Assembly: GCF_003112695.1 (NCBI RefSeq)
Contig: NZ_BFBP01000003.1
Coordinates: 328,460-392,459 of the forward strand
Direction: 5' to 3'
DNA: 64,000 nt
Origin: Azospira sp. I13
GTDB lineage: Bacteria; Pseudomonadota; Gammaproteobacteria; Burkholderiales; Rhodocyclaceae
Shown: piece after piece, positions 48,890-58,824 of the stretch
Position numbering within the stretch: position 1 is the stretch's first letter
Layout: each line of letters opens with the position of its first letter
Made by a program: the position numbers and the translations under genes
Notes under the pieces: model-generated
Told to the model about the DNA's origin: nothing
Seen by the model: only the letters and a program-made list of their open reading frames with translations
The model's database searches: none

Positions 48890-49043
48890 GCATTCTCATG
48901 GGGTTGCCGTGAAATTTCCTGGCATGGCTGAAGGTTCGGCCAGTCTCCCCGGGGAATGGTTCAGGAAAGCTTGCCGAAGTGCGACCCATGCTGGCGGGGA
49001 TGGCCGTCGTGGCCGGCGAGGCTGTTGAATGGGCGCGCATCGA

Positions 49044-49076
49044 CAGCGAATCAGCAGCGAATCAGCAGCAAATCAC
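49044..49076. repeat. 11-bp x3 tandem array
   Basis: CAGCGAATCAG occurs at 49044-49054 and 49055-49065, and a variant CAGCAAATCAC at 49066-49076. It lies immediately downstream of the rne terminator. Confidence 0.85.
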
Positions 49077-49087
49077 CCCCCCCGAAA

Positions 49088-49118
49088 AGCACAAACCCCG
49101 TCACAGGGACGGGGTTTG
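49088..49118 (-). terminator. Intrinsic terminator of rne
   Basis: On the minus strand CAAACCCCGTC pairs with GACGGGGTTTG (arms 49108-49118 and 49092-49102, 11 bp) over a 5-nt loop, followed by TGCTTTTC. It lies about 55 bases beyond the rne stop. Confidence 0.88.
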
Positions 49119-49173
49119 CGAGGCTGTCCGGCGCAGGGCACGAATGCCCTGACACTCCGGCTGTCGGGTCAGC

Positions 49174-52080
49174 TTACTTGCCGGTTTCCACCTGAACCAG
49201 GGGCTCGTTGCTCACGGCCACCGGGGCGGGGCGAGGGCGGCGGGGGCGGGGCGCAGCCTGCTCTGCCACCACTGCCTGGGCCTGGCGGGCTTGCTGGGCC
49301 TGTTCCTGACTGGTTTCCACCATGACCAGACCGCTGGCTTCGAGGGCCTGGTCGATATCCACCGCCGCAGCTTGAACCGGGGCGACAGGAGATACCGGAG
49401 CGATAGGCTCGGCAGCGACAGGAGGCTGGGGCGCAGCAACCGGTGCCACCGGCGCTTCCACCACAGGTGCTGCCACCGTTTCAACTGCGGTAACCGCAGC
49501 AACGACCACCGGAGCGGCCGCTTCGGGCTGGGCCACTGCTGCAGCTTCCACGACTACCGGAGCCGCGACGCTTTCCACGGCAACGATCGGTGCCGGCGCA
49601 GCTTCCACCACCGCAACAGCGGCCTCGGGGGCGGCGACGACTGCGTCGGCAGGAGCCGCAACCACCGGCTCGATGACTGCCTGAACCGGAGCTGCGACGG
49701 GTGCGGGAGCCGCTGCCTGTTGCTGCACGGCTTCGGTGCCGGCCTGCTGGCCTTCCCCATTGCCGGTGGCAACTTCGATGGCGGCATCAGGAGCAGTGTC
49801 GACACCTGCTTCCACGGCGGCGTCCGGACGGCGTTCGCCTCGTTCGCGGCGGCCATTGCGACGGCCACGGCCGCGGCGGCCGCCTTCTTCTTCACCCTGG
49901 GGCGCCACGTTCTGCTCGGCAGCACCTTCACCGGCTGCCAGCGTCACGGCCTCAACGGTTGCGGCAGCCTGCAGGGCCTTTTCCTCAGTATTTCGTTCGC
50001 CGCGGGGCTGACGCTCGCGACGTTCCTTGCGCTGCTCGTTGCGTTGTTCGCCGTTCTCGGCAGTCGCATTGGCGTTGGCATTGCGTTCGCCCCGCTCGCC
50101 GCGTTCACCCCGCTGGCGACGGCCTTCCCGCGGTTGCTGCTCGCGGCCGGCATTGTCGTTCTGGGCTTCGGCATTACGCGGCTGGCGTTCGCTGCGCTCG
50201 CCACGGCCTTCATTGCGGCCTTCGCTGCGACCTTCAGATTCGGCGCGTTCACCGCGGCCACGGCCACGTTGCTCGCCACGGCCACGACCACGCTGTTCGC
50301 CACGACCCTGACCTTCGCTACGCTGGCCACGGCCCTTGCGGGGGGCGGCTGCGGGCTCGGGGGCTGCTTCGGGCGTCTTTTCGCTGCGGAACCAGGAAAG
50401 AATCTTGCCGAGCAGACCGCTTTCCGCCTTGGCGGGGGCTGCTGCGGGCTTTTCAGCCACCACGGGAGCGGGCTGCTCCGGGGCGATGTGCTTGATGGCC
50501 GCTTCCTGGCGGGGCTGGCGGGCCTCGCTCTGGGCATTGGCCAACTGCTTCACTTCTTCAGCCGGCATTTCCATCATGCGGTAGGAGGGCTGCTGGGTGT
50601 CCTCGCTGTTCAGATCATCGTGGCGCAGGCGCTGGATGGTGTGGGCCGGGGTTTCCAGGTGCACATTGGGAATGAGCAGGATGGTGACCTTGTGGCGCAG
50701 CTCAATGGCCTGGATGTCCGGACGCTTCTCGTTGAGCAGGAAGGTGGCCACGTCCACCGGCACCTGGGTGTGCACGGCGGCGGTGTTGTCCTTCATGGCC
50801 TCTTCTTCGAGGATGCGCAGGATGTGCAGGGCAGCCGATTCGGTGGAACGAATGTGGCCGGTGCCGGTACAGCGCGGACAGGGGATATAGCTGGTTTCTG
50901 CCAGGGCAGGACGCAGGCGCTGGCGGGACAGTTCCATCAGGCCGAAGCGGCTGATCTTGCCCATCTGTACCCGGGCGCGGTCATGGCGAAGCGCGTCGCG
51001 CAGGCGGTTTTCCACCTCACGCTGGTTCTTCTGGTTCTCCATGTCGATGAAGTCGATGACGATCAGGCCACCGAGGTCGCGCAAGCGCAGCTGGCGGGCG
51101 ATTTCATCGGCCGCTTCCTGGTTGGTCTTGAGGGCGGTTTCCTCGATATCCTGGCCACGGGTGGCGCGGCCAGAGTTCACGTCCACGGAGACCAGGGCCT
51201 CGGTGTGGTCGATGACGATGGCGCCGCCGGAAGGCAGGTTTACCTGGCGGGAATAAGCCGACTCGATCTGGTGTTCGATCTGGAAGCGGGAGAAGAGGGG
51301 AACGTCATCCCGGTAGAGCTTGACCCGGTTCTCGTTGGCCGGCATGACCGTGCCCATGAAGGACCGGGCCTGCTCGAAAATCTCGTCGGTATCGATGAGG
51401 ATTTCACCGATATCGGGCTGGAAGTAGTCGCGGATGGCGCGAATGACCAGGCTGCCTTCCAGATAGATGAGGAAGGGGCCGGACTGGCTGCTGGCAGCGC
51501 CTTCAATGGCTTCCCACAGCTTTAGCAGGTAGTTGAGGTCCCACTGCAGTTCTTCGGCGTTGCGGCCGATGGCAGCAGTACGGGCGATCAGGCTCATGCC
51601 GCCAGGCACCTGCAGCTGGTCCATGACTTCGCGCAGCTCAGCCCGTTCGTCACCCTCGACGCGACGGGAAACGCCACCGCCGCGGGGGTTGTTGGGCATC
51701 AGCACCAGATAGCGGCCGGCCAGGGAAACGAAGGTGGTGAGGGCAGCGCCCTTGTTGCCGCGCTCGTCCTTTTCGACCTGGACGATGACTTCCTGGCCTT
51801 CCTTCAGGGCTTCCTTGATGCTGGCGCGATTGTCCACGCCGGGCTGGAAGTAGGCGCGGGAAACTTCCTTGAACGGGAGAAAGCCGTGACGCTCTTCGCC
51901 GTAGTTGACGAAACAGGCCTCGAGGCTGGGTTCGATGCGGGTGATGACACCCTTGTAGATGTTGCTCTTGCGTTGTTCCTTGGCGGCTGACTCAATGTCG
52001 AGGTCAATCAGTTTCTGGCCATCGACAATGGCGACACGGAGTTCTTCAGCCTGTGTCGCATTGAAAAGCATGCGTTTCAT
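49174..52080 (-). CDS. rne: Ribonuclease E
   Basis: This 968-residue RNase E is the main mRNA-decay and rRNA/tRNA-processing endonuclease. The N-terminal catalytic half is intact: [21 protein letters not shown], the S1 domain with [18 protein letters not shown] and HGFLPF, the metal-binding Asp in [11 protein letters not shown] and IDFIDM, and the Zn-link CPRCTGTGH near residue 410. The C-terminal half is disordered: an amphipathic WFRSEK segment, an Arg/Gly/Glu-rich RNA-binding region (about 600-730) and a long Ala/Val/Pro-rich tail ending near [16 protein letters not shown] 52080 matches the E. coli start. Confidence 0.97.
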   Translation of the reverse strand: MKRMLFNATQAEELRVAIVDGQKLIDLDIESAAKEQRKSNIYKGVITRIEPSLEACFVNYGEERHGFLPFKEVSRAYFQPGVDNRASIKEALKEGQEVIVQVEKDERGNKGAALTTFVSLAGRYLVLMPNNPRGGGVSRRVEGDERAELREVMDQLQVPGGMSLIARTAAIGRNAEELQWDLNYLLKLWEAIEGAASSQSGPFLIYLEGSLVIRAIRDYFQPDIGEILIDTDEIFEQARSFMGTVMPANENRVKLYRDDVPLFSRFQIEHQIESAYSRQVNLPSGGAIVIDHTEALVSVDVNSGRATRGQDIEETALKTNQEAADEIARQLRLRDLGGLIVIDFIDMENQKNQREVENRLRDALRHDRARVQMGKISRFGLMELSRQRLRPALAETSYIPCPRCTGTGHIRSTESAALHILRILEEEAMKDNTAAVHTQVPVDVATFLLNEKRPDIQAIELRHKVTILLIPNVHLETPAHTIQRLRHDDLNSEDTQQPSYRMMEMPAEEVKQLANAQSEARQPRQEAAIKHIAPEQPAPVVAEKPAAAPAKAESGLLGKILSWFRSEKTPEAAPEPAAAPRKGRGQRSEGQGRGEQRGRGRGEQRGRGRGERAESEGRSEGRNEGRGERSERQPRNAEAQNDNAGREQQPREGRRQRGERGERGERNANANATAENGEQRNEQRKERRERQPRGERNTEEKALQAAATVEAVTLAAGEGAAEQNVAPQGEEEGGRRGRGRRNGRRERGERRPDAAVEAGVDTAPDAAIEVATGNGEGQQAGTEAVQQQAAAPAPVAAPVQAVIEPVVAAPADAVVAAPEAAVAVVEAAPAPIVAVESVAAPVVVEAAAVAQPEAAAPVVVAAVTAVETVAAPVVEAPVAPVAAPQPPVAAEPIAPVSPVAPVQAAAVDIDQALEASGLVMVETSQEQAQQARQAQAVVAEQAAPRPRRPRPAPVAVSNEPLVQVETGK

Positions 52081-52538
52081 TTATTGGGCTCCCGCACTTT
52101 TCGCACGAACGGAGTCCCGGCGCAGGCAGCGACACGATTAGTTGGATTTTGCTTGGTAAGTCCGCATGAATGGCGTGCAACTAATGGTGAAAAGAGGAAG
52201 TGTTCCTGAATTCGCTGGAAAACTTTCGGCGGGCCCGGAAATGACCGGGGCCGGGAAATCTGCTCGGGGATCCGACGCGTGCTTAGGGCGCGCAAATCAA
52301 GTAGTATCGCTACTTTTGGTGAGCGAACTTAACCAGTTCCGATTTGCGTTGGCTTGATCCCGCACAAGTTGGCACGGGTTGAGGCCGCTCAAGGCCTGCC
52401 GGATTTCATGGTTTCCCGCTTCAGTGTCATGCCGCGCACACACAGTGATGCACATGATGCGGCAGGGGAAAAACCTTCTGGTCTCACGGCGCAGCGCCTC
52501 TTTCAGGCCGCACGTAAATCCGTTTCAGTATATTCAAA
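52081..52538. promoter_or_regulatory. Long divergent leader of rne and rluC
   Basis: This 458-bp gap has no supported gene. CGCAAATC (52291-52298) and GATTTGCG (52341-52348) are inverted and enclose a hairpin AAGTAG-TATCG-CTACTT (52299-52315). A long rne 5' leader with structured elements is used for autoregulation by RNase E in enterobacteria. On the minus strand, TTAAGT and GATACT at 18-bp spacing (near 52305-52333) are a weak candidate promoter. The autoregulatory role here is inference. Confidence 0.5.
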
Positions 52539-53534
52539 ATGCCCGACGTTAGCAAAAATTCCGTAACACGGGCCACCATCAGCGACGACGAACAGGGCCA
52601 GCGCCTGGATAACTACCTCCTGCGAGTGTGCAAGGGGGTTCCCAAGAGCCATATTTACCGCATCCTGCGTAGCGGCGAAGTGCGGGTCAATAGCAAGCGG
52701 GTCGATGCCGCCTATCGCCTCCTGGCGGGGGATGTGTTGCGTATTCCACCCATCCGGGTAGCCAGTCGTCCCGATGAAGTGGCTGCCGCTGAAGTGGCTG
52801 GGCAGGCCGTCAAGGCCGAGCTTCCCTTGCTCTATGAGGATGAGGCTCTCCTGGCGGTAAATAAGCCGGCTGGTATTGCCGTTCATGGTGGCAGCGGGGT
52901 GTCCTTTGGCGTCATCGAAGCCCTGCGCCATCAGCGTCCCCAGGCCAAGCTGCTGGAATTGGCCCACCGGCTGGACCGGGAGACCTCCGGCATCCTGCTG
53001 GTGGCCAAGAAGCGCTCCGCCCTGACGGCGTTGCACGACATGTTCCGTGAAGGTGGTGCGGGCCGAGGGGCTGACAAGCGTTATCTGGTGGCTGTGCAGG
53101 GGCGCTGGATGGATCCGCTGCGCCACTGCCGCCAACCGTTGTTCAAGTACCTGCAAGAGAATGGTGAACGCCGGGTGCGAGTGGCTCCGGAAGGCAAGCC
53201 TTCTCATACCATTTTCCGTCTGGTGGCTCGTTGGGAGCGTTTCAGCTTGCTTGAGGCGGAACTTCGTACCGGCCGGACTCATCAGATTCGCGTGCATCTG
53301 GCCCATCTGGGCTACCCCATCCTGGGGGATGACAAGTATGGGGATTTCGCCCTCAACAAGGAATTGCAGCGGGAGGGCTTGAAGCGCATGTTCCTCCATG
53401 CTTGGCGGATGCGGCTTCCCCATCCCTTGAGCAAGGAACCGCTCAGTTTGGAGGCGCCCCTGCCCGAGGCTCTGGCGGGTTTTCTGCATCACCTGAGTGA
53501 AAGTGAACGACAGGACTATGGCGAAGCGTTTTGA
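52539..53534 (+). CDS. rluC: RluC, 23S rRNA pseudouridine synthase
   Basis: This 331-residue RluA-family synthase has an N-terminal S4 domain (QRLDNYLLRVCKGVPKSHIYRILRSGEVRVN in parts), a catalytic Asp in AHRLDRETSGILL (about residue 145), and C-terminal RTGRTHQIRVHLAHLGYPILGDDKYG (in parts). RluC modifies U955/2504/2580 in E. coli. The gene is divergent from rne, an arrangement widely conserved in proteobacteria. It overlaps the next gene by 17 bp. Confidence 0.96.
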   Translation: MPDVSKNSVTRATISDDEQGQRLDNYLLRVCKGVPKSHIYRILRSGEVRVNSKRVDAAYRLLAGDVLRIPPIRVASRPDEVAAAEVAGQAVKAELPLLYEDEALLAVNKPAGIAVHGGSGVSFGVIEALRHQRPQAKLLELAHRLDRETSGILLVAKKRSALTALHDMFREGGAGRGADKRYLVAVQGRWMDPLRHCRQPLFKYLQENGERRVRVAPEGKPSHTIFRLVARWERFSLLEAELRTGRTHQIRVHLAHLGYPILGDDKYGDFALNKELQREGLKRMFLHAWRMRLPHPLSKEPLSLEAPLPEALAGFLHHLSESERQDYGEAF

Positions 53535-54174
53535 CCTTATCGTTTTTGACTGGGATGGCACCTTGCTCGACTCGGCGGCCGCCATCGTTGCGGCCATTCA
53601 GGCTGCCAGTCGGGATTTGGGTGTTGCCGAGCCCACAGATGCCCAGGCTCGCCACGTCATCGGCCTGGGCTTGTCGGATGCCTTGCGCTCCGCCGTGCCG
53701 GGGTTGGCTGCAGACGCTTATCCGCAAATGGTGGAGCGTTATCGTTACCACTACCTTGCCCGGGATCACGAACTGGCATTGTTTGCCGGTGCAACCGAGT
53801 TGGTGCAGGAACTGGCGGAGGCAGGGCATCTGCTTGCAGTCGCCACCGGTAAGAGCCGCATGGGGCTGGATCGGGCTTTCAAGGTAAGCGGGCTGGGTGC
53901 GAGCTTCCATGCCAGTCGTTGTGCCGACGAGTGTTTTTCCAAGCCCCATCCCCAAATGCTTGAGGAACTGATGGACGAGTTGGGGGCATCGCCGGAGCGT
54001 ACGGTGATGATCGGTGATACCACTCACGATCTGCTCATGGCCCGTAATGCAGGAGTCCCTGCCTTGGCTGTCAGCTATGGCGCCCATCCGGCGGCAACCC
54101 TCGAGGCCCACGAGCCGCTGGCCAGTTTCTCCCAGCTGGCAGACCTGGCGGCATGGCTGCGTCAGCACGCCTGA
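53518..54174 (+). CDS. HAD-family phosphatase, phosphoglycolate phosphatase-like
   Basis: This 218-residue HAD hydrolase has motif I FDWDGTLLDS (residues about 8-17), a helical cap, motif II in VATGKSR, and motif III/IV KPHP..LEELMDELG and MIGDTTHDLLMARNAG. Closest by eye to Gph-like enzymes next to rluC in Betaproteobacteria. The start ATG 53518 lies inside rluC, implying coupled translation. True substrate unknown. Confidence 0.9.
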   Translation: MAKRFDLIVFDWDGTLLDSAAAIVAAIQAASRDLGVAEPTDAQARHVIGLGLSDALRSAVPGLAADAYPQMVERYRYHYLARDHELALFAGATELVQELAEAGHLLAVATGKSRMGLDRAFKVSGLGASFHASRCADECFSKPHPQMLEELMDELGASPERTVMIGDTTHDLLMARNAGVPALAVSYGAHPAATLEAHEPLASFSQLADLAAWLRQHA

Positions 54175-54503
54175 TCTGCGCCAGCGCTGACCTGGAAGAA
54201 GGTGGGCGTGGGGTGCGTTTTACCGTCACCCGTCGGGGACGGGAAGAATCGGCGTTTGCCGTGCGCTTTTCCGGGCAGGTTCGCGCCTATCTCAATCGCT
54301 GTGCCCATGTGCCCATAGAACTCGATTGGCAGCATGGAGAGTTTTTTGATCACTCCAAGCTATACTTGGTTTGTGCCACCCATGGCGCCCTCTATGCTCC
54401 CGAATCCGGCCAATGCCTGGGGGGACGCTGCCACGGCAAGGGCTTGACCCCCCTTGACGTGGAAGAGCGGGACGGCGCTGTTTACTACTTAGATTCGGAC
54501 TGA
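54153..54503 (+). CDS. Rieske [2Fe-2S] domain protein
   Basis: This 116-residue soluble Rieske ferredoxin-like protein has first cluster ligands Cys50-Ala-His52 (NRCAHVPIEL) and second pair Cys74...His77 (CATHGALY), followed by GQCLGGRCHGKGL. It has no membrane segment or oxygenase partner nearby. It overlaps the phosphatase gene by 22 bp and lies 6 bp before sppA, so it belongs to the rluC-gph-Rieske-sppA transcript. The redox partner is unknown. Confidence 0.92.
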   Translation: MAASARLICASADLEEGGRGVRFTVTRRGREESAFAVRFSGQVRAYLNRCAHVPIELDWQHGEFFDHSKLYLVCATHGALYAPESGQCLGGRCHGKGLTPLDVEERDGAVYYLDSD

Positions 54504-54509
54504 CCCAAC

Positions 54510-55496
54510 GTGGATATACCGACCCTGCCCCCTCCCGATTATTCTGGCAAGCCCGGCAGCGACCCTTCCTGGGAACGCAAGACGCTGGAAAAGCTGGCCT
54601 TCGCCTCCCTCGCGGAGCAGAAGGCCCGGCGGCGCTGGGGAATTTTCTTCAAGCTGCTGGCCTTTGTTTATGTTTCCGTGGTGCTGGTGCTAGCAGTGGA
54701 CTGGGGCGATACGGAAAAGCTGGCCGATGGACGACATACGGCCCTGGTGCAATTGAAGGGGGTAATTGATTCCGGTGGTGAGGCAAGTGCCGACAAGATC
54801 AATTCTGCCCTGCGCTCCGCCTTTGCCGACAAGGGTACCGCTGGTGTGGTCCTGCGGATCAACAGCCCTGGCGGCAGCCCGGTGCAGTCCGGCATTATCA
54901 ACGATGAAATCCGACGGTTGCGGGCCAAGCATCCGGAGACGCCCCTCTATGTGGTGGTGGAGGATGTCTGCGCTTCTGGCGGTTATTACGTGGCCGCCGC
55001 TGCGGACAAGATCTTTGTAGACAAGGCCAGCCTGGTGGGCTCCATCGGCGTACTCATGGATGGTTTTGGCTTTACCGGCACCATGGACAAGCTGGGCGTG
55101 GAGCGCCGCCTGCTGACCGCTGGCGAGAACAAGGGCTTTCTGGATCCCTTTTCGCCTCAGGATCCGAAGCAGAAACTGATGGCCCAGACCATGCTGGGAG
55201 AAATCCACAAGCAGTTCATCGACGTGGTCAAGCAGGGGCGCGGCCAGCGCCTCAAGGAAACACCGGAAATGTTCACTGGTCTGGTATGGACGGGGGCCCG
55301 CAGCATCGAACTGGGTCTGGCTGATGGCTACGGCACCGTCAGCAGCGTGGCGCGGGATGTGATCAAAGCCGAAAAGGTGATCGATTACACCCAGAAGGAA
55401 AATATTGCCGAGCGTTTTGCCAAGCGTTTCGGAGCCGACATGATGCAGGGAGCCGTTAAGGCCCTGGGGCAGGCAGCCGAGCCCCAGGCCCGGTAA
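54510..55496 (+). CDS. sppA: SppA-like signal peptide peptidase (S49 family)
   Basis: This 328-residue membrane-bound serine protease is of the short (single-domain) SppA type. It has a transmembrane helix at about residues 47-65, then INSPGGSPVQSG and the catalytic-Ser segment VEDVCASGGYYVAAAADKI, followed by ASLVGSIGVLM. It degrades cleaved signal peptides. The start is GTG 54510, six bases after the Rieske stop; no better ATG exists nearby. Confidence 0.93.
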   Translation: MDIPTLPPPDYSGKPGSDPSWERKTLEKLAFASLAEQKARRRWGIFFKLLAFVYVSVVLVLAVDWGDTEKLADGRHTALVQLKGVIDSGGEASADKINSALRSAFADKGTAGVVLRINSPGGSPVQSGIINDEIRRLRAKHPETPLYVVVEDVCASGGYYVAAAADKIFVDKASLVGSIGVLMDGFGFTGTMDKLGVERRLLTAGENKGFLDPFSPQDPKQKLMAQTMLGEIHKQFIDVVKQGRGQRLKETPEMFTGLVWTGARSIELGLADGYGTVSSVARDVIKAEKVIDYTQKENIAERFAKRFGADMMQGAVKALGQAAEPQAR

Positions 55497-55500
55497 TGCC

Positions 55501-56235
55501 CTAGGGGGCCAGGAAGAGGAAGACCGTCGGTTCCTTGGCGGTTGCCTCTTCCTCTTTGCGCCATTGGGCGATGGTTCGAGTGCGTAGTCGTTGTTGCGGC
55601 AGGGTCAGGCTGCTGGCCAGGCAGAGCAGGGTGTCCGGAGTCAGGTGACGGGTCAGGCTCTCCATCATCTGGGTATTGCGGTACGGGGTTTCGATAAACA
55701 TCTGGGTTTGATTCAGGCGCCGGGATTCCTGCTCCAGAGCCTTTAACCGCTTGCTTCGTTCATCCTCCTTGGCCGGCAGGTAGCCGTGAAAGGCAAAGCG
55801 CTGGCCGCACAGGCCGGAGCCCATGAGGGCCAATAGCAGGGAAGAGGGGCCTACCAGAGGAGAGACTGGAATCGACTCCCGCTGGGCTAGTCGTACCAGA
55901 TCGGCGCCGGGGTCGGCCACACCAGGGCAGCCGGCTTCGGACACCAGTCCCACATCGTTGCCCTGGCGCAAGTCTTCCAACAGGGCGGGCAATTCGTTGC
56001 TGCGGGTGTGCTCGTTGAGTTCCCGGATTTGAATTTCCTGCAGCGCCACCGGCATGCCGATGGTTTTGAGAAACGCTCGAGCGCTCTTCGCATTTTCGGC
56101 GATGAAATGGCGCAGTTGCCGCGTCTGCTCACAGACTGCTGCCGGGAGAACAGAATCCGGCGGTGTTGGCCCCAGGGGGACGGGGATTAAAAAAAGCGTA
56201 CCGGCAGCGGGTGAGGGGGAGGGGGTGGTGTTCAT
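55501..56235 (-). CDS. RsmI-like SAM-dependent (tetrapyrrole-methylase fold) methyltransferase
   Basis: This 244-residue protein has the tetrapyrrole methylase fold: TLFLIPVPLGP at the N-terminus, GLVSEAGCPGVADPGADLV (about residues 90-108), VGPSSLLLALMGSGL and FIETPYRNTQMMESL. RsmI methylates the ribose of C1402 in 16S rRNA. This is a common second RsmI-like paralogue next to maf in Betaproteobacteria, so its target may differ. It is convergent with sppA (4 bp apart) and 7 bp downstream of maf, so maf and this gene form one operon. Confidence 0.85.
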   Translation of the reverse strand: MNTTPSPSPAAGTLFLIPVPLGPTPPDSVLPAAVCEQTRQLRHFIAENAKSARAFLKTIGMPVALQEIQIRELNEHTRSNELPALLEDLRQGNDVGLVSEAGCPGVADPGADLVRLAQRESIPVSPLVGPSSLLLALMGSGLCGQRFAFHGYLPAKEDERSKRLKALEQESRRLNQTQMFIETPYRNTQMMESLTRHLTPDTLLCLASSLTLPQQRLRTRTIAQWRKEEEATAKEPTVFLFLAP

Positions 56236-56242
56236 GGGGGAT

Positions 56243-56827
56243 TTACAGAATTTGGACAGACTCCGCCCGCAGCATGTCGCATAGGGCGATGAGGGGGAGA
56301 CCGATAAGAGCGTTGGGATCCGGGCCTTCCATGCGGGCGATGAGTGCAATGCCCAGGCCTTCACATTTGGCGCTGCCGGCGCAGTTATAGGGTGTTTCAG
56401 CCTTAAGGTAGCGTTCGATTTCGTCGTCGCTGACATGGCGGAAAGTGACCAGGGTGGGGATGCCCTGCAAATGGCTGGCCCCGGTGCGGCTGTTGTAGAG
56501 GCACAGCCCAGTATAAAAATTGACCGTCTTTCCCCGCATGCGCTGCAATTGGGCTGCGGCCCGGGGGTGATCTCCGGGTTTGCCGAAAATTTCTCCCTCC
56601 AGACTGGCGACCTGGTCGCTGCCAATGATCAGCGCATTGGGGTGCAGGGCCGCCACGGCCCTGGCCTTTTTTTCGGAGAGGCGTAGCGCTGTTTGCTCGG
56701 GCAGTTCCCCGGGAAGAGGGGATTCATCCACGTCCGGGGCTACTGCCGTAAACGGAAGGTTCAGCCGGGCCAGGAGTTCCCGACGAAAAGGGGAGGTAGA
56801 CGCAAGAACGAGAGGAGGGTGGGGCAT
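56243..56827 (-). CDS. maf: Maf-like nucleotide pyrophosphatase (YceF subgroup)
   Basis: This 194-residue Maf protein starts [17 protein letters not shown] and has the active-site region [19 protein letters not shown] and the C-terminal [23 protein letters not shown]. The YceF type hydrolyses m7GTP. In E. coli yceF is likewise divergent from yceD-rpmF. ATG 56827 fits the family start. Confidence 0.93.
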   Translation of the reverse strand: MPHPPLVLASTSPFRRELLARLNLPFTAVAPDVDESPLPGELPEQTALRLSEKKARAVAALHPNALIIGSDQVASLEGEIFGKPGDHPRAAAQLQRMRGKTVNFYTGLCLYNSRTGASHLQGIPTLVTFRHVSDDEIERYLKAETPYNCAGSAKCEGLGIALIARMEGPDPNALIGLPLIALCDMLRAESVQIL

Positions 56828-56975
56828 GGGGATATGTAGAATGCGATTCCCGCCACCAGATGGTCGCAGGGGCCGTAACTTGGGTTGGGGGAAGGTGGTC
56901 AATGAAGTCTGTGCGAAGTGTGTATAAGTCTTTGCCTTTGCGGCCTAAAGCCTGATTTCCCAGGTGTGTTTTTCT

Positions 56976-57004
56976 TTGACATGGCAAGCCGAAAATAATA
57001 TCAT
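56976..57004 (+). promoter_or_regulatory. Candidate promoter of yceD-rpmF
   Basis: TTGACA (56976-56981) and TATCAT (56999-57004) are 17 bp apart. Transcription would begin only a few bases before the yceD ATG at 57014, giving an almost leaderless message. An alternative TAATAT (56996-57001) has only a 14-bp spacer. Confidence 0.6.
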
Positions 57005-57013
57005 CCGCGCCTT

Positions 57014-57505
57014 ATGTCGCAACAGGTTGTGATCGATAGTCAGGCTTTTGCACGGGATGCCGGTATTTTAGAGGGCGATCTCGCAATGGCCGACATGCCC
57101 CGGGTGCATGACTTGCTGACGGAAGTTAGCGGTGGTGTGCATTATCGGCTCAAGGGCCGGGTCGGCGCGCTGGGCAAAGCCCAGTTGCAGCTGCAGCTGG
57201 ATGGTTTCATCCCGTTGCGGTGCCAGCGGTGCATGGAACGTCTGGATTTTCCGTTGCATGTCGAGAGCACTCTCGAATTGCTGGAAAGCGAGGCCGATCT
57301 CACCCAGGAGGACCTGGAAGACGATTCCAGGGACTTTCTCCCGGCGGAAAAGAAACTCGATGTGCTGGCGCTGATCGAGGACGAGGTGATCCTCGGCCTG
57401 CCGGTGGTGCCGCGTCACGATGGTTGCAGCCTCCCTGCAGGCGGTGAGCAGTCGGTGAAGGAATCTCCCTTTGCCGTGCTGGCCGGCCTCAAGGGTAAGG
57501 CTTAA
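57014..57505 (+). CDS. yceD: YceD (DUF177) protein
   Basis: This 163-residue DUF177 protein has the two-Cys core LRCQRCMERLDFPL (about residues 72-85) and acidic C-terminal EDEVILGLPVVPRHD. It is always found upstream of rpmF and is linked to 23S rRNA processing and ribosome assembly. No Shine-Dalgarno is seen, consistent with a near-leaderless transcript. Confidence 0.93.
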   Translation: MSQQVVIDSQAFARDAGILEGDLAMADMPRVHDLLTEVSGGVHYRLKGRVGALGKAQLQLQLDGFIPLRCQRCMERLDFPLHVESTLELLESEADLTQEDLEDDSRDFLPAEKKLDVLALIEDEVILGLPVVPRHDGCSLPAGGEQSVKESPFAVLAGLKGKA

Positions 57506-57525
57506 CGTTTTTTTAGGAGCTAGTT

Positions 57526-57705
57526 ATGGCCGTTCAACAGAACAAAAAGTCCCCGTCCAAGCGTGGCATGCATCGTTCCCACGATTTCCTGACCACCCCT
57601 GCTCTGGCCGTGGAATCCACCACCGGTGAAGTGCACCTGCGTCACCACATCAGCCCGAACGGTTTCTACCGCGGCAAGAAGGTCACCAAGGCCAAGGGCG
57701 AGTAA
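57526..57705 (+). CDS. rpmF: Ribosomal protein bL32
   Basis: This 59-residue product begins [20 protein letters not shown], the universal bL32 start, and ends [12 protein letters not shown]. It lacks the Cys zinc motif and so is the C-minus form. AGGAGC precedes the ATG by five bases. It lies 20 bp after yceD and before a strong terminator. Confidence 0.98.
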   Translation: MAVQQNKKSPSKRGMHRSHDFLTTPALAVESTTGEVHLRHHISPNGFYRGKKVTKAKGE

Positions 57706-57717
57706 GCCTTTCAGACG

Positions 57718-57763
57718 AGGCAGGCAGTTCCCCGAACGGGGTGAACTGCCTGCCTTTTCTTTT
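57718..57763 (+). terminator. Intrinsic terminator after rpmF
   Basis: GGCAGGCAGTTC (57719-57730) pairs perfectly with GAACTGCCTGCC (57743-57754), with additional pairing of CCCG and CGGG inside, followed by TTTTCTTTT. Confidence 0.95.
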
Positions 57764-57782
57764 ACCCAATTCGAGTCCTCGG

Positions 57783-58823
57783 ATGGGAATCACCATTGCT
57801 ATCGACTGCATGGGCGGGGATCACGGTCCTAACGTCACCGTGCCGGCTGCGCTCGAGTTTTTGAGTCGCAACGCGGACGCTCGTGTCATTCTGGTCGGCC
57901 TGGAGGAAAAACTCCGGGCGATCCTGCCTATTCCCCTGTCTGATCGGATTGTCCTGCGCCACGCCACCGAGGTGGTCGCCATGGATGAGCCGCCTGCCCA
58001 GGCCTTGCGCAGCAAGAAAGACTCTTCCATGCGGGTTGCCATCAACCTGGTCAAGGAAGGGGAGGCCGACGCCTGTATTTCTGCCGGCAACACGGGCGCG
58101 CTCATGGCCATATCCCGGTTCGTACTGAAAATGTTGCCGGGCATTGATCGCCCTGCCATCTGTGCGGTGCTGCCGACGGTCAAGGGGCATGTCCATGTCC
58201 TGGATATGGGGGCCAACGTGGATTGCACCCCCGAGCATCTGCTGCATTTCGGCATCATGGGTGCAATGCTGGTGGCGGCTGTGGATCACCGTGAGCAACC
58301 GACGGTGGGCATCCTCAATATCGGCGAGGAAGACATCAAGGGTAATGAGGTGGTCAAGCGGGCAGCCGAGCTGTTGCGCACCTCCGGTCTCAACTTCATC
58401 GGCAATGTTGAGGGTGACGGGGTTTATAAGGGTGAGGCCGAAGTCGTCGTATGTGACGGCTTTGTCGGCAACGTCGCCCTGAAGACCTCCGAAGGCCTGG
58501 CCCAGATGCTGTCCACGTTCCTCAAGGAAGCCTTTAGCCGCAATCTGCTGACCAAACTGATCGCCCTGCTTGCCATGCCCGTGCTGAAAGGCTTCAAGGA
58601 CAGGGTCGATCATCGTCGCTACAACGGCGCCAGCCTCCTCGGCCTCAAGGGCATCGTAGTGAAGAGCCACGGTTCTGCCGATGCCTTTGCTTTCCGGCAT
58701 GCCATTGAACGGGCTGCCGAAGAGGCTCGCGGCCGTGTGCTGGATCGCATCGCCGACCAGGTTGCCCGTTATGTTTCCGCTTCTCCCCAAGACACCGCGA
58801 TTGCGGTTCAGGAGCCAGCCTAA
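57783..58823 (+). CDS. plsX: PlsX, phosphate acyltransferase
   Basis: This 346-residue enzyme converts acyl-ACP to acyl-phosphate for phospholipid synthesis. Typical segments are [14 protein letters not shown] at the start, [23 protein letters not shown] (in parts), [13 protein letters not shown], and the C-terminal [20 protein letters not shown] (in parts). ATG 57783 begins the conserved domain. It leads the fatty-acid operon plsX-fabH-fabD-fabG, starting just after the rpmF terminator. Confidence 0.97.
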   Translation: MGITIAIDCMGGDHGPNVTVPAALEFLSRNADARVILVGLEEKLRAILPIPLSDRIVLRHATEVVAMDEPPAQALRSKKDSSMRVAINLVKEGEADACISAGNTGALMAISRFVLKMLPGIDRPAICAVLPTVKGHVHVLDMGANVDCTPEHLLHFGIMGAMLVAAVDHREQPTVGILNIGEEDIKGNEVVKRAAELLRTSGLNFIGNVEGDGVYKGEAEVVVCDGFVGNVALKTSEGLAQMLSTFLKEAFSRNLLTKLIALLAMPVLKGFKDRVDHRRYNGASLLGLKGIVVKSHGSADAFAFRHAIERAAEEARGRVLDRIADQVARYVSASPQDTAIAVQEPA

Positions 58824-58824
58824 T

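Larger units (their letters stand above)
48695..49090. other. Non-coding gap between the DUF2242 gene and rne
   Basis: No ORF here shows protein features. Two repeats stand out and are listed separately: GAAGAATGGCGTCCCTATT within an inverted repeat, and an 11-bp triple repeat. The rne terminator follows. Confidence 0.5.

Noticed and set aside
50027..50600. Apparent repetitive protein-coding frames on the plus strand across the rne 3' half
   Set aside because: These mirror the Arg/Gly/Glu-rich and Ala/Val/Pro-rich RNase E tail; the repeats come from its biased composition.
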